Shown here one piece after another: positions 43,959-51,876 of a stretch of DNA of 64,000 nt. Position numbers and translations under genes: made by a program. The stretch's first letter is position 1. Every line of letters begins with the position of its first letter. Source of the stretch: an uncultured Clostridia bacterium (GTDB lineage: Bacteria; Bacillota; Clostridia; Oscillospirales; Acutalibacteraceae); assembly GCA_947627725.1 (NCBI GenBank), contig CANQXE010000008.1, forward strand, positions 35,522 to 99,521, given 5' to 3'. The notes under the pieces were generated by a model. That model was given only the letters and a program-made list of their open reading frames with translations. It searched no databases and was not told where the DNA came from.

Positions 43959-43972
43959 GAGGAAAAACTATT

Positions 43973-44968
43973 ATGGCATTTGATAACATTAAACTTGAAA
44001 AGGGACTTTACACTACGGGTAAATCTTTTACTCAGGCGCTTGAAGAGCTTGACCCTTCAGATAATTATAAGGGTACCACGCTTGAAGGGCTTGACGCATA
44101 TGAAAGGCAGCTTAAAAGATTTGATATTAAAGTGTCCGGTTCAAATTCAGACCCTGTATCAAAATTCTTTGCTACTACCGATTCGGCGGCGCTCTTCCCC
44201 GAATATGTTTCAAGGGCAGTAAAGCTTGGTGTTGCCAGCAACAATAAGGTTGAGAGAATAGTTGCAACAACTACTGAAATTGAAGGTATGGATTACAGAT
44301 CAATCTCAACAAATAATTTAAAACAAGATTTTGAGCTTTCGGAAGTTTCTGAGGGTGAGGCGCTTCCAGAGCTTACAATCAAGCTTAACAGCAAACTGAC
44401 AAAGCTTAAAAAGCACGGCAAAATGCTTGTAACATCATATGAGGCAATTAAATTTCAAAGACTTGATTTGTTTACTACCGTGCTTAAGCATATAGGAACC
44501 TGCATTTCAAACAGCGAATTTATTCAGGCTATAGGGGCTATTACCGAAGATGAAAATATCAGAAAAATTCCTGTTCAGACAGGCACTCTATCATTTGTGG
44601 ATATCATTAACGCGTGGGCAGGCGCTCAGCCTTATCAGATGACATCTCTTGTGATTAATCAGGCTATGCTCGGAAAGCTTCTTCAGATGGAAGAATTCAG
44701 GGATTCAATAACAGGCTTTGACACTTATGCAACAGGTAATATGGCTACTCCTTTCGGAGCAGAGGTATTTCTTCTTACAGAGATACCAAATAATGCCGTG
44801 GTTACATTTGATAAAAATTATGCTGTTGAAAAGGTGCAGGCAGGCGGAATCATTACTGAATTTGATAAGCTCATTGACCGCCAGCTTGAGCGCGCAACAA
44901 TTTCAACAATCGTTGGTTTTTCAACAATCTACGGTGACGCGGCAACAATTATAGGTGATTTGGACTAA
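43973..44968 (+). CDS. Phage major capsid protein (HK97-fold)
   Basis: 331 aa. TDSAALFPEYVSRAVKLGV near residue 70, ATTTEIEGMDYRSI, SEGEALPELTIKLN and TSYEAIKFQRLDLF match XkdG/HK97-type capsid proteins, with the C-terminal FDTYATGNMATPFGAEVFLL and AVEKVQAGGIITEFDKLIDRQ. Strong ribosome site (GGAGGAAAA). A complete frame and the position after the protease support a functional shell protein. Confidence 0.9.
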   Translation: MAFDNIKLEKGLYTTGKSFTQALEELDPSDNYKGTTLEGLDAYERQLKRFDIKVSGSNSDPVSKFFATTDSAALFPEYVSRAVKLGVASNNKVERIVATTTEIEGMDYRSISTNNLKQDFELSEVSEGEALPELTIKLNSKLTKLKKHGKMLVTSYEAIKFQRLDLFTTVLKHIGTCISNSEFIQAIGAITEDENIRKIPVQTGTLSFVDIINAWAGAQPYQMTSLVINQAMLGKLLQMEEFRDSITGFDTYATGNMATPFGAEVFLLTEIPNNAVVTFDKNYAVEKVQAGGIITEFDKLIDRQLERATISTIVGFSTIYGDAATIIGDLD

Positions 44969-44982
44969 AAGGACAGATAAAA

Positions 44983-45336
44983 ATGACAGATTACAGCTTA
45001 GTTGAAAATGAGCTTATGAAGGCTCTTAATTGTGATGATGAACAAATTAATGAGTACGAGTCTTACATAAATAACGCTATAGCCTGCGTGGCATCACAGC
45101 TTAAAAATCCACAGGCGGAGAATGATGCGCGTATTGTTAATCTGTGTGCAATGAGGGCGTATTATCAAATTATTCTTATATCGGATAATGACGATCTAAT
45201 CTCTTTTAAGGCAGGGGACGTTTCCTATACAAGGGACACGTCCTCCGTGTCAAGAGCAAGGACGCTTTTGGATTTGGCGCTAAAAAGCTGCAGCGATTTG
45301 GTACAAAATAACGGCTTTGCATTTAAGGCGGTGTGA
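44983..45336 (+). CDS. Phage head-tail connector protein (neck)
   Basis: 117 aa, small acidic helical protein directly behind the capsid gene. DYSLVENELMKALNCDDEQI, CAMRAYYQIILISDND and VSYTRDTSSVSRARTLLDLA fit gp6/YqbG-like head-tail adaptors. The assignment rests on position and general pattern. Confidence 0.7.
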   Translation: MTDYSLVENELMKALNCDDEQINEYESYINNAIACVASQLKNPQAENDARIVNLCAMRAYYQIILISDNDDLISFKAGDVSYTRDTSSVSRARTLLDLALKSCSDLVQNNGFAFKAV

Positions 45337-45339
45337 TAT

Positions 45340-45696
45340 ATGAATAAGGCAAATATAATTAAAAGACAGCTTGATTTGACGGGCAGATGTGTTTATTTGA
45401 AGGACGGGGAATGGACCTCTATGCCGATAAGAGCCGAAATTTCACATTTGTGGAGAAAGAAAAGCTCCGCATTTGAGCCTGAATATACTGAGCTTGGTGT
45501 AAGTAACGCGGAGTATTATCTATATATCGGACCGTATAATCATGATATTACTTCGCTTTCAAAGGAAGCGGTTTTAATTGCGAACGGTGAGCAGTACGAG
45601 TTCAAATGCGCAGACGCGGTCATCTTTGGCTCAGAGGTTATTTATTACACGGGAATTTTAAGACGCTTAGCGGGAGCTGATACAAATGAAAATTGA
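45340..45696 (+). CDS. Phage neck / head-closure-like protein
   Basis: 118 aa, beta-rich, 3 bp after the connector gene and overlapping the next by 11 bp. The fold and order (connector, closure, tail terminator) correspond to XkdH/YqbH-type proteins. GEQYEFKCADAVIFGSEVIYY resembles the end of head-closure proteins. Assignment mostly by position. Confidence 0.6.
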   Translation: MNKANIIKRQLDLTGRCVYLKDGEWTSMPIRAEISHLWRKKSSAFEPEYTELGVSNAEYYLYIGPYNHDITSLSKEAVLIANGEQYEFKCADAVIFGSEVIYYTGILRRLAGADTNEN

Positions 45697-46081
45697 AAAT
45701 ATAATAGACAGGCTGATTGAGGTGATAAGTGCGGACGATTATTTTTCAGATATTAAAATCATAAAAGCGTATCCCTGCACGATTGCCCCAAGCCGAATAG
45801 CAACTGAAACCGTGGCGCTCGGATTTGATGAAATCAGGCTGTCATCAGCGAGTGTTGACAACAGTAACCGCGCGGGTGATATATCTGTATTTGTTGATAT
45901 TTTTATCCCGATTAAAATGGAAAACAGCAGAGCCTGCGATATTTTTTCAAGAATATGCAGATGTTTTTATGTTTATAATATTCTCTCGGTTTCGGCACAG
46001 AGAATGGCAGTTGACATCAACACATCAGCATATGTGTTAAAGACGGTATTTACCTTTAATGATGAAATTGAGGTGATTTAA
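45686..46081 (+). CDS. Phage tail-terminator / XkdJ-like protein
   Basis: 131 aa. Located at the last neck position before the tail genes would be expected. Begins MKIENIIDRLIEVISADDYF and ends in a beta-rich MAVDINTSAYVLKTVFTFND. Similar in size and place to tail completion proteins. The tail sheath and tube genes that normally follow are missing here. Confidence 0.58.
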   Translation: MKIENIIDRLIEVISADDYFSDIKIIKAYPCTIAPSRIATETVALGFDEIRLSSASVDNSNRAGDISVFVDIFIPIKMENSRACDIFSRICRCFYVYNILSVSAQRMAVDINTSAYVLKTVFTFNDEIEVI

Positions 46082-46171
46082 GTGAATGAAGAAATCAATA
46101 TTGCCGAGCAGGTGAGCGAGATAATAAGACTGGATCAGAAAAGATATGACAAAAGTATCGGAGGAGAGTAA
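46082..46171 (+). CDS. 29-residue open frame at the missing-tail junction
   Basis: GTG start at 46082 with GAGGTG ahead (46070-46075), directly after the preceding stop; its own stop is immediately followed by the next ATG. The product begins VNEEINIAEQVSEIIRLDQK and ends YDKSIGGE. Unrecognised. It may be a remnant of a tail gene left by a deletion, or a translational coupler providing the GGAGGAG ribosome site of the next gene. Ending base-to-base with its neighbours suggests it is translated. Confidence 0.5.
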   Translation: MNEEINIAEQVSEIIRLDQKRYDKSIGGE

Positions 46172-46678
46172 ATGAAGTTGAAATATAAGGAATTTGAATT
46201 TCCTGTTAATCCGGACAGTATAGAAATTTCATCGTCGTCAAATTGCAGCAGCAAGCCGGTTTTTGGCGGAAACAGTAATGTTGAAAATGTATCTGTAAAT
46301 CCCATAATTGTTTCAGGAAACGGTGAATTTTTCGGCGAAAGCGCGCGGGAATACTGTGCCTGTCTTCAAAATCTTCTCAAACGTAAAGAATCGGGCTGGC
46401 TGTTTGTGCCGTCGTCACCCCCTGTTAAGGCGTATTTTACAGAGTTTAAATTCAGCAGAAACACGAAAAGAAACTCCATTTCCTACTTCTTTGTATTTAC
46501 GGAGGAATGTTCTGACAGAAAGTCTGAGAGGCTGTTTAAATATACTTATGCCGAGAAAGACGAAAATGCCTTTGAACTTGCAAACAGGTGTAACGTCTCT
46601 GTAAATGACATTATGAGGTTAAATGATTTTAAATCGCCGTTTGAACTGACGGAAGGAGACAGGGTGGTGCTCAGATGA
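46172..46678 (+). CDS. XkdP-like phage tail protein with C-terminal LysM
   Basis: 168 aa. The N-terminus YKEFEFPVNPDSIEISSS matches the start of XkdP-type proteins (FPVNPSSIEV pattern). The last 45 residues, YAEKDENAFELANRCNVSVN then DIMRLNDF and LTEGDRVVLR, form a LysM. In contractile-tail phages this protein links tape measure and hub. It overlaps the next gene by 4 bp. Confidence 0.8.
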   Translation: MKLKYKEFEFPVNPDSIEISSSSNCSSKPVFGGNSNVENVSVNPIIVSGNGEFFGESAREYCACLQNLLKRKESGWLFVPSSPPVKAYFTEFKFSRNTKRNSISYFFVFTEECSDRKSERLFKYTYAEKDENAFELANRCNVSVNDIMRLNDFKSPFELTEGDRVVLR

Positions 46679-47625
46679 TAATTACGGTTAATACTATTGA
46701 TGATGAGGAGTATATAATTGAAAATCTTATTGAACTTAATTTTACTCAGACAGTTGGAGTAGCATGCGACTGTTTTTCGGCGGTTTTTAAAAGCGAAACG
46801 CCCATTGGTGAAATAGTTACGGTTAAGGTCTGTGAAAATGATATTCTTTTATTTAACGGATACTGTGACAATCAAAAAATCAGCGAGGACAAAAACGGTT
46901 TTGAAATATATTTTTACGCAAGATCAACCGCATCGCTACTGGTTGATAATGAGGCGCAGCCGTTTACATATAACAAGCCTACGGCAAATCAGCTTTGCTT
47001 TACATTTGCAAAGCCGCTTGGATTTGAATGTAAGCTTCCTAAAATAAAAAGCGATAATAAGTATGAGGTTACGAAGGGTACCTCCTGCTTTGGGGCAGTA
47101 AGTCAGTTTGTATCTCTCACAAACGGAGGAGAAATATATGTAACACCCCAAAACAGCATTATGCTCTATGAAAAAAGCGTTGATATTAAGCCTTTGAACT
47201 CATACAGGATTTTATCAGCCGCTGAAATTATCAACAGAAGCGAGCCTTTATCAGAAATTTTATTTAAGCGGACTTCTTCTTCGGCAGGCTATAATCTGCA
47301 TACAAAGGCTCCGATAACGGAAGAATTAAAATTTAACGAGAGAAAACAGTACGTAAATCTTACATCACTTCCGCAGTGGCAAAGAGAATATGCAGTCTAT
47401 GAAAGGCTTAAATCGTCTTTTGAGAGCTATAAAACATTAGAGGTGACAGTGGCAGGCTATGTTTCGGATAAACTGTATCAGCGCTTTTCCTATTCTTCAA
47501 AAATCGGTGATTTTGAGGATTATATTTTAGTAGAGAAAAAATACACGAGCGATGAAAAAGGAAAGTTGACGCGCCTGACTTTAAAAAAGGAAATGGATTT
47601 GAAGGAGATAACATATGTGGATTAG
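46675..47625 (+). CDS. Tail hub protein (XkdQ / gpD / gp27-like)
   Basis: 316 aa. Two beta-barrel-like halves; IIENLIELNFTQTVGVACDC, KSETPIGEIVTVKVCENDIL and YVSDKLYQRFSYSSKIGDFED are compatible with XkdQ/gpD hub proteins, which form the trimeric ring between tube and spike. Position between the LysM protein and spike agrees. It overlaps the next gene by 11 bp. Confidence 0.75.
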   Translation: MIITVNTIDDEEYIIENLIELNFTQTVGVACDCFSAVFKSETPIGEIVTVKVCENDILLFNGYCDNQKISEDKNGFEIYFYARSTASLLVDNEAQPFTYNKPTANQLCFTFAKPLGFECKLPKIKSDNKYEVTKGTSCFGAVSQFVSLTNGGEIYVTPQNSIMLYEKSVDIKPLNSYRILSAAEIINRSEPLSEILFKRTSSSAGYNLHTKAPITEELKFNERKQYVNLTSLPQWQREYAVYERLKSSFESYKTLEVTVAGYVSDKLYQRFSYSSKIGDFEDYILVEKKYTSDEKGKLTRLTLKKEMDLKEITYVD

Positions 47626-47971
47626 CAAGCAAATTACGAAAACACAGGATACGCCGGCTGTGCAGACAGGTACAAGCACGCTTAACAGCAACGGGCAGGT
47701 TGAAGCTGTATCAACGGGCGCTGAAAGAAATATAGGTATTTACTCTCCTTACGGCTATTCCTTTTCACTGCCTGCGGGAGTTAAAATGCTTTTGGCGAAA
47801 AGCGACGGTCAGCAGGCGGCAATCGGTACTCTTATGAGTTCTGACGTCTTAGCCGCAGGTGAAATAATGATTAAGTCTTCATCAGGAGCGTATATTCATT
47901 TAAAGGAAAACGGAAGTGTAATTATAAACGGTCTTGAAATAAGCAGGGATGGGGTGATTGTCAATGAGTGA
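47615..47971 (+). CDS. Baseplate spike-like protein (gpV / Mu gp45-like), short
   Basis: 118 aa. GIYSPYGYSFSLPAGVKMLL then GTLMSSDVLAAGEIMIKSSS and AYIHLKENGSVIINGLEI show the repetitive C-terminal beta-pattern of phage baseplate spikes. The protein is short relative to P2 gpV (about 210 aa), and no apex metal-binding HxH motif is visible. Confidence 0.7.
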   Translation: MWISKQITKTQDTPAVQTGTSTLNSNGQVEAVSTGAERNIGIYSPYGYSFSLPAGVKMLLAKSDGQQAAIGTLMSSDVLAAGEIMIKSSSGAYIHLKENGSVIINGLEISRDGVIVNE

Positions 47972-48239
47972 TTACGAATCGTCTGTAAGCTCGGTTTTAT
48001 CCGACTGTGTTATGGCTTTGGTTTGCCCGCGCGGTGAATTTTATCCTAACAAGAACTACGGAAGCCATATAATCAGAAATAAAAATAGAATTGATTCTGA
48101 AAAACTGCTTTGTTTTGCAAGACAGGCAGTGAGCGATATTGACGGGGTATACGTAAAAAACGCTCAGTTGAATGATAAAAGCGCTGTTTTTACAGTGATG
48201 ATTAATGATGAAAGCAGGCAGGTGAGTATTGAGATATGA
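47964..48239 (+). CDS. Baseplate wedge protein, gp25/XkdS-like
   Basis: 91 aa from the ATG at 47964 (GGGGTGA ahead; a TTG six bases earlier lacks proper spacing). VMALVCPRGEFYPNKNYGSH and DIDGVYVKNAQL match gp25-like wedge proteins (P2 gpW), which start sheath polymerisation. The usual EPR motif of gp25 is not seen. It overlaps both neighbours by a few bases. Confidence 0.75.
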   Translation: MSDYESSVSSVLSDCVMALVCPRGEFYPNKNYGSHIIRNKNRIDSEKLLCFARQAVSDIDGVYVKNAQLNDKSAVFTVMINDESRQVSIEI

Positions 48240-49309
48240 ATAAGACCTATGAAGAAATACTTGAAAGCATGAAAAACGCATATTTTAATGAGTGTGGTGA
48301 GAGAGTTGACGAAAATTCCGCTGTTTCAAAGAGATTTGAGGCTGTGGCGAGCGAGTTGTTTGCCCTTTCCTGTTATGGCGATTACATATTCAGGCAAGCG
48401 TTTATTCAGACCGCAACCGGTAAGTATTTAGATGAACACGGCGCAGTGAGAAACTGTATAAGAAAAACGGCCTCAAAAGCTGAAGGCGCATTGACCTTTT
48501 ATGTCGACGAACCTGCCGCGGAAAAAATTATTATTGCGAAAAGTACGGTTTGCTCGGTTGAAAATTCGCCTTATCTTCAGTACGCAACTGTTGAAGAGGG
48601 GGTAATAGAAGTCGGTGAAACGAGTGTTTGCGTTAACGCTCAGGCACTTGAGGCAGGCTATGATTACAATGCAGGCGCAGGTGAAGTAACAGTTATGGTC
48701 AACGCACCTGTCGGAGTAAGCGGCGTGAGAAATGGGGCTGCTTTTTCAGGCGGCTATGATGATGAAAGCGACAGTTCATTCAGAGACAGAATTATGAAGC
48801 ATTATTCAATTTCCGCAAACGGTGTCAGTACCCAGTCGATTGAAAATGTTGTTTTGCTGCTTGATTTTGTAACTGATTGTTTTATACCAAACGCGCAGAA
48901 TCCCGGCGAGATTGTTGCTGTCGTTGCTACAAAGTCAAATTCTCTTTCACAAGCACAGACAGAACAGATAAAAAGCGCAATCGGGATAAGTGAGCTTACA
49001 GGCGCAAGCGTTGATGTTCAGGTTGCGCAGCTTCAGAATTTTTCAGTTACGGTTGAGGCGGATATCCGCGCGGGTTTTGATAAAAATGAAATACGTAATC
49101 AGATAGAAAGCACGGTAAGAGAGCTTTGCTCCGCTAACAGAATAGGCAGAGCGGTAGTGCTTAACACCATTTCAAAAAGTCTGCTTGCCATTGATGGAAT
49201 TAGCAGCTTCAATGTATATTCAAATGAAGCCTTCGGAGAGGTTGTTCCTTGTGGCAGTAAAAGCTATCTTCATCTTGAAAATCTGGTGGTGAACTGCTTT
49301 GACGAATAA
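48236..49309 (+). CDS. Baseplate J-like protein (XkdT / gpJ)
   Basis: 357 aa. TGKYLDEHGAVRNCIRKTAS, FYVDEPAAEKIIIAKSTVCS and GGYDDESDSSFRDRIMKHYS are the typical segments of the baseplate J family (wedge arm). Full-length compared with P2 gpJ (about 300) and XkdT (about 350). Overlaps neighbours by 4 and 11 bp. Confidence 0.9.
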   Translation: MNKTYEEILESMKNAYFNECGERVDENSAVSKRFEAVASELFALSCYGDYIFRQAFIQTATGKYLDEHGAVRNCIRKTASKAEGALTFYVDEPAAEKIIIAKSTVCSVENSPYLQYATVEEGVIEVGETSVCVNAQALEAGYDYNAGAGEVTVMVNAPVGVSGVRNGAAFSGGYDDESDSSFRDRIMKHYSISANGVSTQSIENVVLLLDFVTDCFIPNAQNPGEIVAVVATKSNSLSQAQTEQIKSAIGISELTGASVDVQVAQLQNFSVTVEADIRAGFDKNEIRNQIESTVRELCSANRIGRAVVLNTISKSLLAIDGISSFNVYSNEAFGEVVPCGSKSYLHLENLVVNCFDE

Positions 49310-49859
49310 TGAAATTTACAAAAGGCTTTCGGCATTGTTTGAAAAGCTGGGGCTTACTGCTGAAAAAGGTACAAGAGAAAAAGGGGAACTCACGGCATAC
49401 TGTACGGCAATAAGTACAGCGCAAAGCGACCTTGATGTTGGTTTCAATCAAATACTTGCGGATACCGCGTCGGGTTTGGGATTGTCGCTTTTCTGTGAGC
49501 TTTTGGGTATTGACGGAAGCCTTAGTGATGACGAAAAGCATCGCCTTATAAACGAGGGACTCAGCCAGCGGTACGGAGACTATGTATTCGGTACAATGAC
49601 AGATGAAATTGAGGGACTTGCAAAAGGCTTTTCAATGACGGCTGACGATTTCAGGCTTACAATAAACGGTTCAATCGGAAAAAACACCGATATACTTGCA
49701 AAGCTTGGAAAAATTTTTGAAAAATACTTACTCCCCTGTACCGTTGTTTCATTCAGCGGAAACGGTATGGATTTTGATTACTGGGATTCAACGCCGTATC
49801 TTTTTGAGGATTACGACAATTTAAATCTGAGCTTTGATGTTTTTGACACTTTAGAATAA
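49299..49859 (+). CDS. Tail protein I / DUF2313-like (XkdU / YmfQ)
   Basis: 186 aa, TTG start inside the J gene. In Mu-like and PBSX-like clusters a protein of this size (gpI/XkdU) always follows baseplate J. DVGFNQILADTASGLGLSLF, then ELLGIDGSLSDDEKHRLINE and FEDYDNLNLSFDVFDTLE fit the group, whose C-terminus anchors the fibre. Confidence 0.78.
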   Translation: MTNNEIYKRLSALFEKLGLTAEKGTREKGELTAYCTAISTAQSDLDVGFNQILADTASGLGLSLFCELLGIDGSLSDDEKHRLINEGLSQRYGDYVFGTMTDEIEGLAKGFSMTADDFRLTINGSIGKNTDILAKLGKIFEKYLLPCTVVSFSGNGMDFDYWDSTPYLFEDYDNLNLSFDVFDTLE

Positions 49860-49874
49860 CTTACGGAGGGAAAA

Positions 49875-50357
49875 ATGAGCAGTACAAACAAAACCAAAAA
49901 ATTAAATCTGAACAGCTGGATAGGTTCGGACAAGCCTGAAAGAATTGATTTTAACACAGATAACGAAATTATTGAAAAGACGATTACCGAACACACGGAG
50001 GACACGGTAGTACATATTGAGGAAAGCGAAAGGGACAAATGGAACAACTATATGTTCACGGGTATGTATTACGGAGACGGTACAACATCAAGAGTTATTA
50101 ATACAAACTGTCCCTTTGAGGCGAGAATAGGTTTTGTCTTTGCAAACAGCAGGACTATAACCATTGCCCGGTTTGCCGATTCAAAAAAGAATAACTATTT
50201 CGGCGTTTTCGGCTTTTTGGCTAATACACTCGGCGTAAAACTCAACGGAGACGGCAAGAGCTTTACGGTTAACCAGAGCGTAACGGCAATGACCGCGAAT
50301 GAGTATTCAAATCTCAATGAATCGAGCGTAGCTTATCATTATGTAATGTTCAGATAA
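49875..50357 (+). CDS. Putative tail fibre / receptor-binding protein
   Basis: 160 aa, last gene of the operon. The N-terminus KLNLNSWIGSDKPERIDFNT followed by NDNEIIEKTI-like linker is the common attachment part of Clostridia PBSX-type fibres. The C-terminal domain (YYGDGTTSRVINTNCPFEAR, VKLNGDGKSFTVNQSVTAMT) looks like a small beta-sandwich head. GGAGGG before the ATG; followed by a strong terminator. No chaperone or lysis gene follows. Confidence 0.75.
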   Translation: MSSTNKTKKLNLNSWIGSDKPERIDFNTDNEIIEKTITEHTEDTVVHIEESERDKWNNYMFTGMYYGDGTTSRVINTNCPFEARIGFVFANSRTITIARFADSKKNNYFGVFGFLANTLGVKLNGDGKSFTVNQSVTAMTANEYSNLNESSVAYHYVMFR

Positions 50358-50368
50358 TAAAAAAATAG

Positions 50369-50400
50369 AAGCACTCCTAAATTTTGGAGTGCTTTTTTCT
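50369..50400 (+). terminator. Terminator closing the phage-derived operon
   Basis: Perfect 9-bp stem AAGCACTCC/GGAGTGCTT (50369-50377 with 50386-50394) with A tract left and six T right. Confidence 0.88.
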
Positions 50401-50428
50401 TTACATTGCTCATTTAATGTAATATAAT
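50400..50428 (+). promoter_or_regulatory. Promoter of the S-component-coaX operon
   Basis: TTTACA (50400-50405), 17 bp, TATAAT (50423-50428). Confidence 0.7.
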
Positions 50429-50434
50429 ACTATA

Positions 50435-50520
50435 CGCATTGTATCCGTGACAAAAAATATTAATTTGTCGGGCTAAGCCGTATTTTGTGTTTTACGGCGC
50501 CGCTCAGGAACAGTAGCAGA
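50435..50520 (+). promoter_or_regulatory. Structured leader before the ECF S component
   Basis: About 90 nt with successive hairpins: ATAC/GTAT near 50434-50446, GACAAA/TTTGTC (50448-50470), GCCGTA/TACGGC (50478-50499), then a GC-rich stretch. No terminator-like T run and no known riboswitch consensus was recognised. Confidence 0.4.
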
Positions 50521-50534
50521 AAGGAAAATTTAAT

Positions 50535-51101
50535 ATGAACAAAAACACAAAAAAAGTTGTTGCGGTAGGTTTGCTCACCGCAATCGTAGTCGTCCTGCAA
50601 TTTATCAGTATGTGGATAAGAACTGCAACCTTTTCCATCACACTATCACTGGTACCAATAGTAGTCGGTGCGGCGCTGTATGGTAAGTGGTCGGGAGCTT
50701 GGCTCGGCGGAATTTTCGGATTAACCGTTATGCTTACGGGAGACGCAAATTTATTTTTGGCAATAAATCCCGCGGGAACCGTGATTACCGTTTTGGCTAA
50801 AGGTATACTTGCGGGATTTGCTGTCGGATTAGTTTATGAATTAATCAGTAAGAAAAATGATGTTGTTGCCGCATATATATCGGGAATTCTTGCTCCCATT
50901 GTAAATACGGGAATTTTCATTGTCGGCTGTTACTTGTTTTTCTTTGACACGATTAAATCGGGAGCAGGCTCCGAAAGTACGTTCAAATACATAATAATTA
51001 CATTTGTCGGATTTAATTTTTTGATTGAACTTGCTGTAAATCTTATTCTGTCACCGACAATTGTAAGAATAATAAAAATCGTAAGAAAGGAAAATAAATG
51101 A
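50535..51101 (+). CDS. ECF transporter S component, probably for pantothenate
   Basis: 188 aa, five to six membrane helices (VVAVGLLTAIVVVLQFISMW, SLVPIVVGAALYGKWSGAWL, ILAGFAVGLVYEL, IISGILAPIVNTGIF-like, FVGFNFLIELAVNLILSP). This is the ECF_trnsprt S-component family, which binds a vitamin and uses a shared EcfAA'T module coded elsewhere. The next gene, overlapping by 4 bp (ATGA), is pantothenate kinase, so pantothenate is the best guess (PanT-like). Specificity is inference from context. Confidence 0.82.
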   Translation: MNKNTKKVVAVGLLTAIVVVLQFISMWIRTATFSITLSLVPIVVGAALYGKWSGAWLGGIFGLTVMLTGDANLFLAINPAGTVITVLAKGILAGFAVGLVYELISKKNDVVAAYISGILAPIVNTGIFIVGCYLFFFDTIKSGAGSESTFKYIIITFVGFNFLIELAVNLILSPTIVRIIKIVRKENK

Positions 51102-51862
51102 TTATCGCAGTTGATGTCGGAAACACGAATATTGTCTTAGGCTTTTTGGAAGGGGAAAGGCTCATTAACGAGTGCCGTCTTTCCACCGCGGCGGAGGATT
51201 CTGCCGAGGAGTACGCGATTAAACTAAACAGTATTTTTGAAATCTGCAAAATTGCTGTAGGTGATATTGAGGGCTGCGTGCTTTCGTCAGTCGTGCCGCC
51301 GCTTAACAGAACGATATCAAAGGCTCTTATGATTATCACCGGAAAAAAGCCCATAGTCGTAGGACCCGGAGTTAAAACGGGACTCAACATAAAAATCAAT
51401 AATCCCGCTGAATTAGGCGCAGATATGGTTGTCGGCGCAGTAGCGGGCATTGCAAAATACCCATGTCCGCAAATTATTTTTGACCTTGGCACAGCAACGA
51501 CCGCATCTGTTATTGACGCTGACGGTTGCTTTCTCGGAGGCGCTATTATTTGCGGAGTTAAAACCGCGTTAAACGCGCTTGCTACATCAACCGCACAGCT
51601 TCCCCAGATTGAGATTATCGCGCCCGACAGCGCTATCGGGGCAAATACAATTGATTCAATGCGAAGCGGTACTGTTTTCGGCGCGGCTGCAATGATTGAC
51701 GGGCTTATAAAAAGATTTGAGTCAGAGCTCGGGCAAAAGGCTTCCGCAATAATCACAGGCGGTTTGGGAAGCGTCATTGCAGAGCATTGTGAAAGTGATG
51801 TTATTGTTGACAGAAATCTGCTCATTGACGGACTTCGTCTGATATATGAAAAGAACAAGTAG
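51098..51862 (+). CDS. coaX: Type III pantothenate kinase
   Basis: 254 aa, ASKHA fold. P-loop-like MIIAVDVGNTNIVLGF, GADMVVGAVAG, and IIFDLGTATTASVIDADGCF then LGGAIICGVKTALNAL are CoaX signatures. First step of coenzyme A synthesis. Start overlaps the S-component stop, coupling vitamin uptake with trapping by phosphorylation. Confidence 0.96.
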   Translation: MIIAVDVGNTNIVLGFLEGERLINECRLSTAAEDSAEEYAIKLNSIFEICKIAVGDIEGCVLSSVVPPLNRTISKALMIITGKKPIVVGPGVKTGLNIKINNPAELGADMVVGAVAGIAKYPCPQIIFDLGTATTASVIDADGCFLGGAIICGVKTALNALATSTAQLPQIEIIAPDSAIGANTIDSMRSGTVFGAAAMIDGLIKRFESELGQKASAIITGGLGSVIAEHCESDVIVDRNLLIDGLRLIYEKNK

Positions 51863-51876
51863 GAGGATATTCAAAG

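Noticed and set aside
50435..50520. THF or other known riboswitch before the S component
   Set aside because: A short match (CATTGTATCCG) resembles part of the THF riboswitch, but the conserved 5' half and the fold are absent.
51043..51858. 271-codon minus-strand open frame opposite coaX
   Set aside because: The plus strand encodes a complete pantothenate kinase. The antisense product is Ser/Pro/Ile-rich without family motifs or a ribosome site.
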